Assembly (NCBI RefSeq): GCF_963966145.1
Contig: NC_091047.1
Span: 10,478,001 to 10,542,000 of the forward strand
Reading direction: 5' to 3'
Origin: Tenebrio molitor
Taxonomy: Eukaryota; Arthropoda; Insecta; Coleoptera; Tenebrionidae
Length of the DNA stretch: 64,000 nt
Shown here: positions 1-10,293 of the stretch, one piece after another
How the letters are laid out: the number at the start of each line of letters is the position of its first letter
Numbering within the stretch: position 1 is the stretch's first letter
The notes under the pieces: model-generated
Told to the model about the DNA's origin: nothing
What the model saw: the letters and a program-made list of their open reading frames with translations, nothing else
Databases searched by the model: none
Made by a program: the position numbers and the translations under genes

Positions 1-112
1 ACCGAAGTCCAAAGGGTGGGTTGAGAGAAGAACTTCGAGCTCATCGGTGACAATACAATCAACAGGAACAGGATGCTCTGTGATACACTCACCTTATGCA
101 AATAAAATGCAA
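1..112 (-). other. Possible retroelement coding fragment at window edge
   Basis: On the minus strand this stretch is open and reads as sensible protein (ECITEHPVPVDCIVTDELEV...), running off the left edge. It lies directly inside the LTR-like segment at about 110-275. The equivalent position beside the copy near 26.9 kb reads E-F-I-T-E-R-P-V, so the first residues are conserved between copies. It could be the start of a retroelement gag or pol frame. I cannot name a family, and 112 bases are too few to be sure it is coding. Confidence 0.2.
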
Positions 113-275
113 CTTTTGCACAAACTTAACACTCTTTAGCTTTACAATGTCACAGTTCACATTCGACTGTTTGCGTCCGCTCTTAAAATACTGAGAGCGC
201 CCAATAATGGGTCTCACCGTTTGAAACACTTCAGATTTGTTATTTATGGTCTCAAGAATCTCACGTCATCGGTTG
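110..275 (-). repeat. LTR-like segment, inverted copy of the repeat at 26.7-26.9 kb
   Basis: Read on the minus strand, this matches 26,700-26,910 over blocks such as GTGAGACCCAT, CAGTATTTTAAGA, TTGTGCAAAAGT and the terminal AAGGTGAGT. The region resembles the end of an LTR plus leader of a retrotransposon, but no complete element with paired LTRs is visible. The two loci are in opposite orientation. Confidence 0.5.
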
Positions 276-439
276 TGTAAAAAATATAAATCTCTTTTCA
301 GGGTCCAGTTCAACATAAGCAAAAGACGGGAAAAAATGTGTATGCATTACGCTGTCTTGCAGATTCATACAAAATTCTGTTGGTTGAATTTAATTTTTTT
401 TCTTGTTGTAAGATTTGGTTTTGGCCCTAAGGCCTTATC

Positions 440-2085
440 CACTCAATATTTGCCAATTAATATATCGGTCTCGTCAATACACGTTAAATCAGCTACAGTG
501 GTATAATTTCTTCCCCCTAGTTCTATCATCGAGAGCGTCTTCAAACACGGGCATCGTCTTCAGAGCGCTACATTACGGTATCGCGTTGCATGGTCTGGTA
601 TAATAGCACCTGTAACAGTCCCAGGTGGTTGAAGGTGTGCACTCACCACCCGAGATCACGCCGCGGCAGGAGGTTTGCCGAGATCGTGAGTGTTGCACCC
701 CGCCCAGACCTCCCTGTGGTGCCACCGGGTCTACGGTTGATCGTAGCAGACCTTATGGGCAAATCTGGCGGTTCAGAAGGAGGTTTATCTGCTCCGCTCA
801 TCTGATGATGTCCCCGAAAGATGGACAGGGGCGGATGGCCCTCGAGTTATCCGCTTTTGAACTAGGGGAGCAGACAGCTTCCCGAAGTAGCGACAGGGCA
901 AAGTTGAGGATGAGAGATGGTAACGAGTGGATTATTTGATGGCCTGTGGCAGGGGTCGAGAGTGGGGCCTTCGGGCCGACATGAGCCGTCCCCGTAAGGT
1001 GGACGGGGACCCGGTCTTCGGGCCGCTAAGATTAAGGGAGCAGACAGCTCCCCGAAGTTGACGAACATACTGTGATCTGGATTTGGAGATGGTTATTGAG
1101 TGGATGACGTGAGGGTTCCCTTCGGGGGACCGATGCGCAGAAAACACTGCAAGGGTCCCCTTCTCAGGGACCGATGCGCGGTGTAACATCTTTCTTGCCT
1201 TCGGGCAAGAAGAAGACGGGGGAGACTGCGGTCTTTGCCCCCAGAGCGGTACTGGTAAATGACAGACCACAATCTGTTTACCCATAAAGCGTTCCGGCAG
1301 ACTACCCAACCCACCGCTCCGTGGGCAACAGGTGTCGCGGTTCGCAATTTATGTGTGGGACTAAGGGGGGAGGGAAGCCCATCGGGCTAACCGGTGCCCT
1401 CCCACGGGAACGGATTCTTAGTGGCAACGTGTATACGCTAACCGGTAGATAGCAGTCTTCAAAGACCTCAAGTCTTCGGGCAGTTAGGTTGGACCAGGGC
1501 CCGAGATACTCATTCATGTAACAGCCTCAGTGTGCAGCCCGCCCGCAGTCTCCGCAGAACAAGACCGCCAATGCCGGCGTGTGAGCGCGACAGTCCACGT
1601 CCATACGTTACTATTGTCTCCTGGAGACCGGGAGAACCTCACAACTTTTTGATCAAACATTTGGTTGTCACCGTCGACCATCCCAAAGACGTGCCCGATC
1701 AACGGCAGTTCCCGTCGTGTCATGAGTCAAATGTGGCCCACCCGAACTCAGTTCGATGGTCAGCAATATAGCATGATATCTGCCAGAGGTTTTACACATT
1801 GATGGCGCTGACTTCATAGCCCAGGTCGTCCAAATTTGCTATCACCCAGTTACCAACACACCCGGTAACTGTATCCCTATCACAGCTTGTCGTCATAAGC
1901 CAAATCACTGTACCACTCACGGGACCACAAATTATTCACCTCGCCCTCACTCTGGAACAGCTTCGTTCGGTTACAGCTGTCAAGACTTATTGCCGTACCT
2001 GTGCTAAAAATTACCCCTGAGCCAAGGACCTTTTCGAACATAATTAATGAACCACATTTTTGCGTTTTTAAAATTCGCTTATATT
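440..2085 (+). repeat. Dispersed repeat R1, copy 1, split by a GC-rich insertion
   Basis: About 440-618 and 1,517-2,085 match 25,380-26,160 in the same orientation, with shared landmarks such as GCATCGTCTTCAGAGCGCTA, ATCTGCCAGAGGTTTTA and GACCTTTTCGAACATAAT. The copies differ by many substitutions, so they are old. Short open frames exist but differ between copies and none looks like a conserved protein. The element class is unknown. Confidence 0.6.
619..1516 (+). mobile_element. GC-rich, highly structured 898-bp insertion of unknown class
   Basis: This block interrupts repeat R1. The 8 bp TGTAACAG occur at 611-618 and again at 1,517-1,524, and the uninterrupted R1 copy near 25.5 kb shows the empty site. 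It is far more GC-rich than its surroundings. It contains many hairpins closed by C-TTCG-G loops (around 967-978, 1,013-1,022, 1,196-1,212, 1,112-1,130) and two diverged copies, about 170-180 bp apart, of a unit carrying GGGAGCAGACAGC. There is no convincing ORF and no terminal inverted repeat. Possibilities are a SINE-like or truncated non-LTR element, or another RNA-derived insertion. Confidence 0.6.
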
Positions 2086-2837
2086 GTTCAGAACAGTATC
2101 CTGTACCGTTATAATCTATAACCAGGTTTGTTGTCATCCACAAAAGTTCTGGTGTTTCATTGTTTCCATAACAACCGACATAGATTCGGTAAGTTCATCT
2201 TACTGTGCTTATTAACGAAATCAGTACTTAACGCAAAAAATATTTTTCCAGCGATCGTGTTATTGTATTTACAAAGCTCTAAAAAGTTTATGTAGAAAAC
2301 AAAAAAGTTCAGTGCTATTATATTTCATAACCACACTGGAGCTGTTGCGTAACAAACTTTATTTATATTATGAGTAAAATTAAGATTACAACGAGTATAA
2401 TTATTAAAAGTAACCGGAATGGTTTTCTCTTGTTCTAAAGTATCACAATTTAGAATGTTAGTTAATAATTTGTTGGAGCTGTTTTTGCCCTCTTTGCACT
2501 CTATCACAGGAAATAGGAAAAACCTTGTTGGAGCTGGAGTTATTATGTAAAATTTTGTCAGCAATGTCAGCAAACTAGATTTTATTTTGTATGAAATCTT
2601 CTACATAACCTTCTGCCATCGCAGTCTCCTGTCACCGTGTCGATTGTTTGTGAAATTGTGAATTATTCCAGTATAAATGCAAATGGTAGTTTTGAGCACA
2701 GAATACTCTGTCAATAAACTTCCAGAACACTTCAATCTCCCTTTACAGGAACGAAATAAGCTAGTAAAATTTTTCATTCATTGTTGCTTTCTTTCTTCTT
2801 ATGTAGCCAAGCATTAGCATGTAGAAAAGCATTATAC
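2086..2837. other. No recognisable gene
   Basis: AT-rich sequence with only short open frames. I see no domain, splice structure or terminal repeat. Confidence 0.5.
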
Positions 2838-3066
2838 AGGGTCATCATTATAAATGAAAATGATTGTTCCATCGCAGTTGGCGTTGAAAACCCACACAAA
2901 TTTTGGATGTGTCGCCAGCCTCACAACGTTAGACACACTAGTAGACCGATTTCCACTACCACCGGTAGCGCCACGTATCGGCGATACTAATCTCACTCAT
3001 GTGATGCGGCCTGCGGTACATTCAACTACATCACCAACGTCTACTGCGATGGGACAATAATTTATA
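2838..3066 (+). mobile_element. MITE family A, copy 1
   Basis: About 229 bp. The ends are inverted repeats: near the left end GATTGTTCCATCGCAGTTGG, near the right end CTACTGCGATGGGACAATAA. A second copy in the opposite orientation lies in the third Edc3 intron (about 38,107-38,345) and matches across the whole interior, including the CGGCGATACTA core. Confidence 0.7.
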
Positions 3067-3234
3067 ACCAGCTGATAAAAAATACTATAAAAAAATAGTT
3101 TACCATTCGCCAATACAATTATTAGGTAGTATTTATTACTTATTATTTTATTATTATTATGATTGTTTGAAAAAAGTGGATACAAAATAAATTTGTAATT
3201 TTTCCAATGATGTCTTTTACTTTGTAGTTCATGA

Positions 3235-3350
3235 GGTCGCCTAAAAAATGTAATGTGCACCTCGGCCAAAAAGTGCCTTTTGTCCTCGCCTGTTTTCAAG
3301 TCTCGGCTCAGACGAAAAAGATGCACTTTTTGGCCTTGATACACAAATAA
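3235..3350 (+). repeat. Small foldback repeat, copy 1
   Basis: GTGCACCTCGGCCAAAAAGT near 3,254 is mirrored by ATGCACTTTTTGGCCTTGAT near 3,320, making a hairpin whose tip contains CCTCGCCTG and TCTCGGCTC. A longer direct copy is at about 22,325-22,465. Confidence 0.6.
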
Positions 3351-3566
3351 CTATTTTTGTACAGTTACTAAGCAGTGTAAAACAATATTACTCATTACCT
3401 AATAATTGCATTTTTTGTGAAATGTTACAATAGTTATTTATGTAACAAGTGAGTAAAGTAATACTTTTTTTTTACGAGAAGGAAAATTTGCCCCACGAGC
3501 GAACCGGACGCTACACATTCGTTCCGGGATCAGAATTGAATCTGTGAAACCTTTCCTTGAGGCTGT

Positions 3567-4187
3567 AAAGGCGCGTTCAGACCGCAGCACAATACCGCGC
3601 AAAACATTCGCGAACGTTCACACACAGTCGCGCGGTAAATGTCTAAACTACTGCAACATTTATTAAAAATGTTCGTGTTTGCCAAGGTTCCAGTTTGACA
3701 GTAATGCGCCATAGTTCAGTTGTTTATCAATTCAGCACAAACGACGACTGTATATACCGTCCTAACCATTAGTGAAATTTTTTAATAAACAATTGTCAAA
3801 ACGTTGTCATGTTGGTATAAGCCAAACAGTGATTTTCATGATAATACGATTAGTCACACTGAGTGTCAACATTTTTTAAATGTAACTGAGCCTGCGTCCT
3901 GACGAGCAAGGGTTTATTTCAAATTTGAAATTTTAATTTTATCTTGAAAATGAATTCACGGAAGAAAGGTACGGGAAGTGAACATAACCTCAACTATGAT
4001 TTGGTGTTAAATTGTTATACAGCTGGTCCATATATGTACTCATATTTTAGGGTGGTACAGAATGTTTTTTTACTTAATTTTGACACTGACAATTGTTTAT
4101 TAAAAAAAATCACTATAGTCATGTTCGCTGTAATTTGCAACGTTCGCGAACGTTTTGCGCGGTATTGCGCTGCGGTCTGGACGATTT
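3567..4187 (+). mobile_element. Non-autonomous TIR element (about 620 bp)
   Basis: The end near 3,570-3,620 (CAGACCGCAGCACAATACCG, then CGCGCAAAACATTCGCGAAC) is mirrored near 4,135-4,185 (GTTCGCGAACGTTTTGCGCG, then GCGCTGCGGTCTGG). The arms are about 50 bp with few mismatches. The interior is AT-rich; one 81-codon open frame in it resembles nothing I know. Confidence 0.65.
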
Positions 4188-4310
4188 AAGTTATTACAAC
4201 TGCACTTGCTAATGCTTCAGTTGGTATTTTGTGTAATTTCATGATCACTAAAATCGTTGAAAATTAAAATTGATTTTGCAAAACAGTACCACATCTAAAA
4301 TCTATATGTA

Positions 4311-5412
4311 CTATTCCGGACACGGAATCTTGGCCAACATTTTTTAGACATTTCTAAAAAGATGATGTAAACCAGCCATTAGTGTCATTAATAAATGTCA
4401 ATTATTAAAAATTGTGATGGAGCCGAGTCGAAGACCCGGCCTAGTAACTTACCCGACATCAATTTAAACCAATCTGAATTGACCCGAGATACCTACCTAC
4501 CTTGTCCGTGTTAACCCACATAAGTCGTCTTCTAATTCTCGCAAATAGTAAATATCATTTCCAACATAAAAACACATGCCCTTTCAACTGGTAATGTCAA
4601 ATTTCCATGTCACCTCATTATTTTTTCGACCTACCCCCACCCTCTTCCGCACCCCGTGGTCCGATTGACACCAAAAGCTTTTCAACTCGAGAGACCATGG
4701 GTAGAGCTCGTGCCAACTCTCATGATCGATGACGCAGAAACCAAAATGCGTACCGACGCGGCTGTACTATTCGAACTAAAAACATTGGTACAATTTTTTC
4801 ACACTTTACAGATTTGTGAGCTAATTTATGTTGCTGTTTATTTGACGACAGGTCTCTAGACAATGTCGGGCATTCTAGTCCAAACCGTTGGACAGTGTAA
4901 AATGCAAATTTGGCGCTACCCTGAAAATTTTAACCAAACGACAGACGTTTTTAGGTTTCACTTATCAAAATTGGGCTCCGCCTTCGCGCAGCTTTTGTCA
5001 AGGTCATCGATCATGAGAGTTGGCGCAAGCTCTAAGTTTGTGTTGGTCAAATTTGAAAGCAATCGGTCAAAGCGTTTTTGAGTAATCGTGGGAGAACGAA
5101 AAGTGGGACAGACAGACGCACAGACAAACGCACGGACAGACATCATTCTAAAAACTTCATAAACGTGTTCAGAGGACCTCAAAACGTAAAGATCTGATGA
5201 AATTAGTAATTCGAAATTTTGGACCGATCACAATAACTTACCTACCTTTGGTCGGGTAAGTTAAAAATCACTTTGAAGTTTTTCTTGTGACATCAAAAAA
5301 GCAGGGAAATGGCATTATCGAGTCAAAAGTTGGGTTATATTCAATAAAGGCCAGTTCACACATATTTGTCAGTTAAATGTCAGTTATGGCCAAGATTCCG
5401 TGTCCGGAATAG
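4311..5412 (+). mobile_element. TA-flanked TIR element carrying nested insertions
   Basis: CTATTCCGGACACGGAATCT at the left end is mirrored by AGATTCCGTGTCCGGAATAG at the right end, with TA on both sides (4,309-4,310 and 5,413-5,414). Inside lie another TIR element (4,704-5,032), a block rich in CAGACAGACG-type repeats near 5,105-5,145, and an inner inverted pair around CTTACCCGAC and GTCGGGTAAG. The host element looks non-autonomous; no transposase is visible. Confidence 0.7.
4704..5032 (+). mobile_element. MITE family B, copy 1
   Basis: 329 bp with about 30-bp terminal inverted repeats (GAGCTCGTGCCAACTCTCAT; right end ATGAGAGTTGGCGCAAGCTC) and TA duplications at 4,702-4,703 and 5,033-5,034. 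An inverted second copy is at 8,968-9,294. Open frames here are chance frames shared by both copies. Confidence 0.8.
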
Positions 5413-5414
5413 TA

Positions 5415-5962
5415 ATTATTATTTGCAAGTTTGTACCGGTTCAACACGTAGACTCCAGTCGCTTCTTGAAGGGACATTAGGTACGGATGTGCAGCAACGC
5501 TATTTCGTTCGACCCGGTCCATTATTAGTAACATAGATAAAGAAGGATTAGTAGGATTAGTAAATAAGAGTGGTTGCTATTTCTTAGATTTTGGACCGCG
5601 CAAGTTTCTCCCACCAAATGTCCCTCCAGCCGCTGACAGAACTCTATATGATGTATGAATTTTAATAATGGATTAATTCTTATTGCACCCTCTTAGTTTT
5701 AGTAACTTTATTCTTCTTGCTACGCTCTGCCACTGCCTGAGAACGTCGTATCTCCCTTACACCTTATAAAATTTATGACCACCACATTGCAACAATGACA
5801 TAAACCGAATTTTAAAATTCAACCTTTGGTACTTCAAAGGGCGGGTCCGAAACCTCAGCCTCTTTTCGTGGAATGGAAAAGTGAATAATTTTTCTCCGAA
5901 ATTTGTTGTCGCCAGATGCCAGATAACAGTTGTTTTGGAAATTAACATTGATGTCAAGTAGA
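5415..5962. other. No recognisable gene
   Basis: Spacer between two transposons. Short open frames only, with no supporting features. Confidence 0.5.
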
Positions 5963-5964
5963 TA

Positions 5965-8565
5965 GGGGAGAGTTGCCTATATTGTACCGGGTTGCAGTTT
6001 TTTGACCATAACATTTTTATATTGACTCGATTTGAAAAATGGACTTTTGCGGGATGATTTTCAATATCTTTAACAACACGAGAATTTTTTTAACATTTTT
6101 TGGGAAACCATAAGTGCCTGTATTTGCTTTTAGAAAAAAAGCTTACATTAGGTACAATATAGGCAACCGGTTTCCTAAATTGTACTACCCACTGCCTAAA
6201 TTGTACCTACAACATTTTTGTAGTATTATTGAGCAATCACTTAAAATTTAACAGAAATATTTATTGTTTGTAATTATAAAATCAAGATATAATAAAAAAA
6301 CATAACATAATAAAAACTTTGAAATAAAAAACTAAAGAGAAAATTTCTAAATCAAAATGAAATCACAAACCTTTAATAGGTACTAAAAAATTAACAACAT
6401 TCATCACAAGCATATACTTTCTCTGCTATTGCCCCCGAACAGGATTCGTGAACCCATCTTCTACATTTTGAGCACTGAACCATGTCTTCAATAAGATTTT
6501 GGTCACATAAAAAACAGTACCATTCATCAATGTTTACTTCTATTTCTGTTGCTCTCGAAGTCGATGGGCGAGGTTCATTGGAAAGTTTACATTTAACCTT
6601 TTTAGGTTTAACGAATTTTCTTTTAGTTTGCTTCTCTTCTAGATCTTCTTTGTAGGGTGTAGCAGTTAAAATAGTAGCCTTTTGAGCAGGTCGACCTCTT
6701 TTTTTGGTATTTTTGGTTACCAAGGGTAATGGAGACAGTACTGTTGGACTAAAATAATGATCATTAATTGTGTCATCATGGTGATTGTTCTCTATCTCTA
6801 TCGATAAATTGTTTTCATGCGTTGGTGTAGTGTTTCCTTGTTCTTGATGTTCTACAGCAGTTTCACTGAAATCACATTCATTCTCATTTTGATTATTGTG
6901 CACTTCTGAAGGTAGAAAGTCTGCATCCGTAAATACAAATCTATTTATGGGCCAAATTCCGGCACCTCTGAATGATCCAATTGCGTTAGACAATGTTGCA
7001 GCTTGACTGTACGCAGTACACAACAATTCCGAAATTTCAAATTGTGTGATCGCCTGTGATGCATGACTTTTGAGCCACGTTTCTTGTGCTTGTATGTAGT
7101 ACTTTCCTAAAGGGCAGAAGAAGCCCACATCCAATGGTTGAAGTCTGTGAGTTGTGTGACCTGGTAACTGTAGTAAAATGACTCCATTTTCTTTGGCCAA
7201 TACTATTGCCTTAATATTTTTTGAATGAGTTGTATGTCCATCTACAAGTAGTAAAACCTTTTTTTCTTTTGTCGGGTGAACGTGATCAATAAAATGTTGA
7301 AGAAATTTTACAAATAGTTCGGAATTTATGTAACCCGTTTCTGACACCTCAACTAGACTTCCAGGAGGAGCTCCTTTTTTCAGTGCCTCATGCATTCTCA
7401 TTCTTTTAAATATGATCATGGGAGGAAGAAAAAATCCCGAGGGACTAGCACAACACACTATTGTAGTGTTTACCCCTCTTTCACCACTTGTGATGCCCCC
7501 AATCTGACGTTTTCCTTTTTGACCTACTATTTTCTGTGTCTTTTTTTGCACAGTCGAAAATCCGGATTCGTCCGCATTAAAGATTCGCGTTTCACTTAAA
7601 TTATTTTCTTCTACAATTTGTTCATACAAATCAAAAAATTCACCAACGCTTTTCTGATTAAATCCCCTTACCCTCGCCAAGGACGTGGCCTCTGGTTGCC
7701 TTAGCGATAGATCAGGGTGGCGTCTGAGAAAATTATAGAACCATTTCTTTCCGGCAATTTTCTTGTCCTTGTTGAAATTACATTTTATTTTATTTTTTTC
7801 TACTATTTCGAAAGCCAGCTTTCTAATTTCGGTTATTGTTAATCCAAACATATGTTTTTCTAAGTATAAAATATGTTGAACAAGATCTTCTTCAATATTA
7901 TCTGGGAGGGCCGTTTTATGTCCTTTGAAGGTTTTGTTTCCGTTTGCATATTTATTTTCATTTTTGAAGTGTCTCTTAAGAGTAGGTTTGCTGATACCAA
8001 ACTGGCGGGAGCATTCATTCAGTCCCATACGCCCTTCTCTATATGTTAAAAGAGCATTGTCTAAATTTTCTTGGGTCCATTTATAATATTTTTTTTTGTT
8101 TTCCATGCTCATCTAAAAAATATAAAACTTTTAAGTCTCTTGTTTTCTTTAATTGTACCGGTACAATATAGGAATCCATACAGTGGTACAAATTAGGCAA
8201 CTCGACAATTTTTACTTTAACCTTTATTTTTTTGGTAATAGAAAATGTAATATGAATTAAAAATTAGATGATTAGGAAGCTAAAACTATCTAGTTTCTAC
8301 CACAGTGATCGCCAATTATATAAACATTCAGCAAACATGGTAATTTACTTACGTTTGTGAGCTTAAAACTACATCAACCAACCTTAAAATCTTGTTTCTG
8401 CAACAACTACGTTGTGATTGGTCGTAATCCCGCCAATTTTATACCAACGATTCAAAGTTGTTAACTCTTTAGAACAGTGAAAACTAGAGGGAGCTAAAGG
8501 TCATAGTTTTCGCGAAATTAGAAAGGTACGATTTAGGCGCCGGTACAATATCGGCAACTCTCCCC
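5965..8565 (-). mobile_element. Intact pogo-type DNA transposon
   Basis: A 2,601-bp element bounded by 26-bp terminal inverted repeats with a single mismatch (left starts GGGGAGAGTTGCCTATATTG; right end is its mirror) and a TA duplication at 5,963-5,964 and 8,566-8,567. It contains one complete transposase gene. Inside each end are extra copies of the terminal core (TGTAC and GGCAAC modules at about 6,150-6,210 and 8,151-8,206), probably transposase binding sites. TA duplication and a D-D-D catalytic domain are typical of the Tc1/mariner-pogo superfamily. Near-identical ends and an unbroken gene suggest recent movement. Confidence 0.93.
6391..8112 (-). CDS. Pogo-type transposase with C-terminal PHD-like finger
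   Basis: 573 residues, ATG at 8,112, a single uninterrupted frame. Residues about 10-55 form a pipsqueak-type helix-turn-helix, and about 70-150 a second, CENP-B-like DNA-binding region. The catalytic core follows, with acidic residues at D181 (in IFNADESGF), D291 (in LLLVDGHTTH) and D328 (in RLQPLDVGFF), a D-D-36-D spacing. After a low-complexity, basic linker (about 400-520), residues about 531-573 form a C4HC3-like zinc finger (WYCFLCDQ, CSKCRRWVHESC, CDEC). It would bind the element ends and catalyse cut-and-paste transposition in the nucleus. The finger may bind chromatin; that is inference. A second in-frame ATG lies two codons downstream. Confidence 0.92.
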   Translation of the reverse strand: MSMENKKKYYKWTQENLDNALLTYREGRMGLNECSRQFGISKPTLKRHFKNENKYANGNKTFKGHKTALPDNIEEDLVQHILYLEKHMFGLTITEIRKLAFEIVEKNKIKCNFNKDKKIAGKKWFYNFLRRHPDLSLRQPEATSLARVRGFNQKSVGEFFDLYEQIVEENNLSETRIFNADESGFSTVQKKTQKIVGQKGKRQIGGITSGERGVNTTIVCCASPSGFFLPPMIIFKRMRMHEALKKGAPPGSLVEVSETGYINSELFVKFLQHFIDHVHPTKEKKVLLLVDGHTTHSKNIKAIVLAKENGVILLQLPGHTTHRLQPLDVGFFCPLGKYYIQAQETWLKSHASQAITQFEISELLCTAYSQAATLSNAIGSFRGAGIWPINRFVFTDADFLPSEVHNNQNENECDFSETAVEHQEQGNTTPTHENNLSIEIENNHHDDTINDHYFSPTVLSPLPLVTKNTKKRGRPAQKATILTATPYKEDLEEKQTKRKFVKPKKVKCKLSNEPRPSTSRATEIEVNIDEWYCFLCDQNLIEDMVQCSKCRRWVHESCSGAIAEKVYACDECC

Positions 8566-8874
8566 TATAACTAAACTTACAAAAACACTTGCTCTGCGGC
8601 CATCCGGACCATCCGGACATCGGGAATATCTTGATCGCAATTTTTTACTGATTTCATTCGTTATTTTCAACGGAAAGTTAAGCGTTGAACAAATATGACA
8701 AACAACATAGGAACCATTTTTTTTTTTTCATAACCAACGGTTGACATGACGACGTCCTCCGCACACTTATTAATCATTCGGTTTTTTGGATGGCGTTGAA
8801 AACAATGTATTTCAAAAAGATAATTGTGAATGAATCGTAGAGATATTACAAAAACTATTGTAATTACAATACAC

Positions 8875-8962
8875 GTCCGTTAGGGCCTTTACAGCCTCGA
8901 TTCGCTCTGCGAACTCGTCTCACAAAATCTCTAACTCGGTCGTAAAGGCTATCCTAACGGAC
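8875..8962 (+). repeat. Short foldback hairpin
   Basis: GTCCGTTAGGGCCTTTAC is mirrored by GTAAAGGCTATCCTAACGGAC. The tip holds CCTCGATTCGCTCTGCGAAC, a CGAG/CTCG-rich loop like those of other foldbacks in this window. Confidence 0.6.
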
Positions 8963-8967
8963 TTCTA

Positions 8968-9294
8968 GAGCTTGTGCCAACTGTCATGATCGATGACCTT
9001 GACAAAAGCTGCGCGACGGCGGAGCCCAATTTTAATAAGTGAAACGTAAAAACATCGGTCATTTGGTTAGAATTTTCAGGGTGCCGCCAAATTTGCATTT
9101 TACACTGTCCAACGGTTTGGGTTAGAATGCCGGACATTACCTAGGGACCTGTCGCTAAATAAATATCAACATAAATTAGCCCACAAATCTGTAGTGTGAT
9201 AAAATGGTACCGATGTTTTTAGTTCGAATAATAAGGCCGCTTCGGTACGCATTTAGGTTTCTGCGTCATCGATCATGAGAGTTGGCACGACCTC
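8968..9294 (-). mobile_element. MITE family B, copy 2
   Basis: 327 bp, TA duplications at 8,966-8,967 and 9,295-9,296, ends matching the family B inverted repeat (GAGCTTGTGCCAAC). It is the reverse complement of 4,704-5,032 over its full length with scattered substitutions. Confidence 0.8.
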
Positions 9295-9296
9295 TA

Positions 9297-9684
9297 CTAT
9301 AAAATACTACATATTTCAAAATTCAATCTGCAATCGTTCAAACACCTCGCGATAGTAGGAGCAAAAGTTGATTGATTGATTTTGATTAATTAATTACCTT
9401 TTGACGAAGAAATCCAAGAAAACTAAGTGTAACACTAGTAACAGTAATTGTAAACAAAACACCAAGAACCAAAGTCTGTCACAATGGTCAACGTTTAACG
9501 ACGTAAAAAACATGGAGGTGGAGTAGACCGGGTGCAGTGTGCAGTTGTGGAGTAAGAAGATACAGTGTTGCCAGCTTATAATCTACAAATGAGCTACTCA
9601 CAGGATTTTACCAATTTTACAACACAAATACGTTTTTGCTTGCCTGCCTTTAGCGTGGGAGCTTTTTATTAATTTGCATTAATA
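9297..9684. other. No gene; degenerate copy of a local repeat
   Basis: Around 9,375-9,440 there is a diverged copy of the TTGATT...ACCTTTTG...AATCCAAGAA sequence that also occurs near 22,920-23,230 and 23,275-23,350. Nothing else is recognisable. Confidence 0.4.
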
Positions 9685-9686
9685 TA

Positions 9687-9907
9687 CCGGGTGATCAAGA
9701 AGGACTGTTTAAGTTGGCAATACAATTAAGAAATTTTTTATTTATAACACTGTAACTGGATATGTTTTGTTGGTTTATTTGACAAATATCTGAAATAGGT
9801 ATAGCATTAACACCGACAAGCCACCAACAACCGGAAGTTACTCCTGTTATACGATTTAAAATACGATTCAGTGTTACCAACTTAAACAGTCCTTATTGAT
9901 CACCCCG
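9687..9907 (+). mobile_element. MITE family C, copy 1
   Basis: 221 bp between TA duplications (9,685-9,686; 9,908-9,909). The terminal inverted repeats start CCGGGTGATCAAGAAGGACT and extend for about 30 bp. Nearly full-length second copy at 15,876-16,106; disrupted third copy near 63.2-63.5 kb. Confidence 0.85.
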
Positions 9908-9912
9908 TATAT

Positions 9913-10293
9913 TATAATTCAGAATAAGTGGCATCGTGGTAGGCGTTGGAAATTTAAATTTACGTTGGCAACAAGACCCTTGCTAATAATACCCTAGTTT
10001 CGATGCTATTGGTAACCCTCGCTTTTAATTTGGCCTTGATATTATCATTGGAATCGTTTTGTGTTTATTTTCTTGTTATAAGTATTTCGAATGTCCTTGT
10101 TTCATTTATGAAAAATGTGTTATTTGTCTGGGGGTTATCTCTGCTGTGGGTGAAAACCATGTCAAAATTATGTAACGCATAACCTCAGAATAAAGTAATG
10201 ACGGTTTCACATGTTTACTAAATTTTTTGACATAACATAAAGCTCACTTTAGAGAATCAACGCCTACCGCGATGCCACTTATTCTGAATTATA
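9913..10293 (+). mobile_element. TIR element next to MITE C
   Basis: AATTCAGAATAAGTGGCATC near 9,916 is mirrored near 10,272-10,290, followed by the mirrored G(T/C)GGTAGGCGTTG. The arms are about 36 bp and the interior is AT-rich and non-coding. It begins only a few bases after the preceding MITE. Confidence 0.7.

Noticed and set aside
801..830. Hammerhead ribozyme candidate (CTGATGA ... GAAA)
   Set aside because: Both core boxes occur, but no stem II fits between them and no cleavage-site arm is present. The GAAA falls in the loop of a different hairpin.
611..1516. Solo LTR (starts TG, ends CA)
   Set aside because: The 8-bp direct repeat TGTAACAG and comparison with the uninterrupted copy place the insertion boundary after that repeat, so TG belongs to the target.
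1532..1771. Open frames in repeat R1 as genes
   Set aside because: The equivalent frames are not preserved in the second copy at 25.4-26.1 kb.
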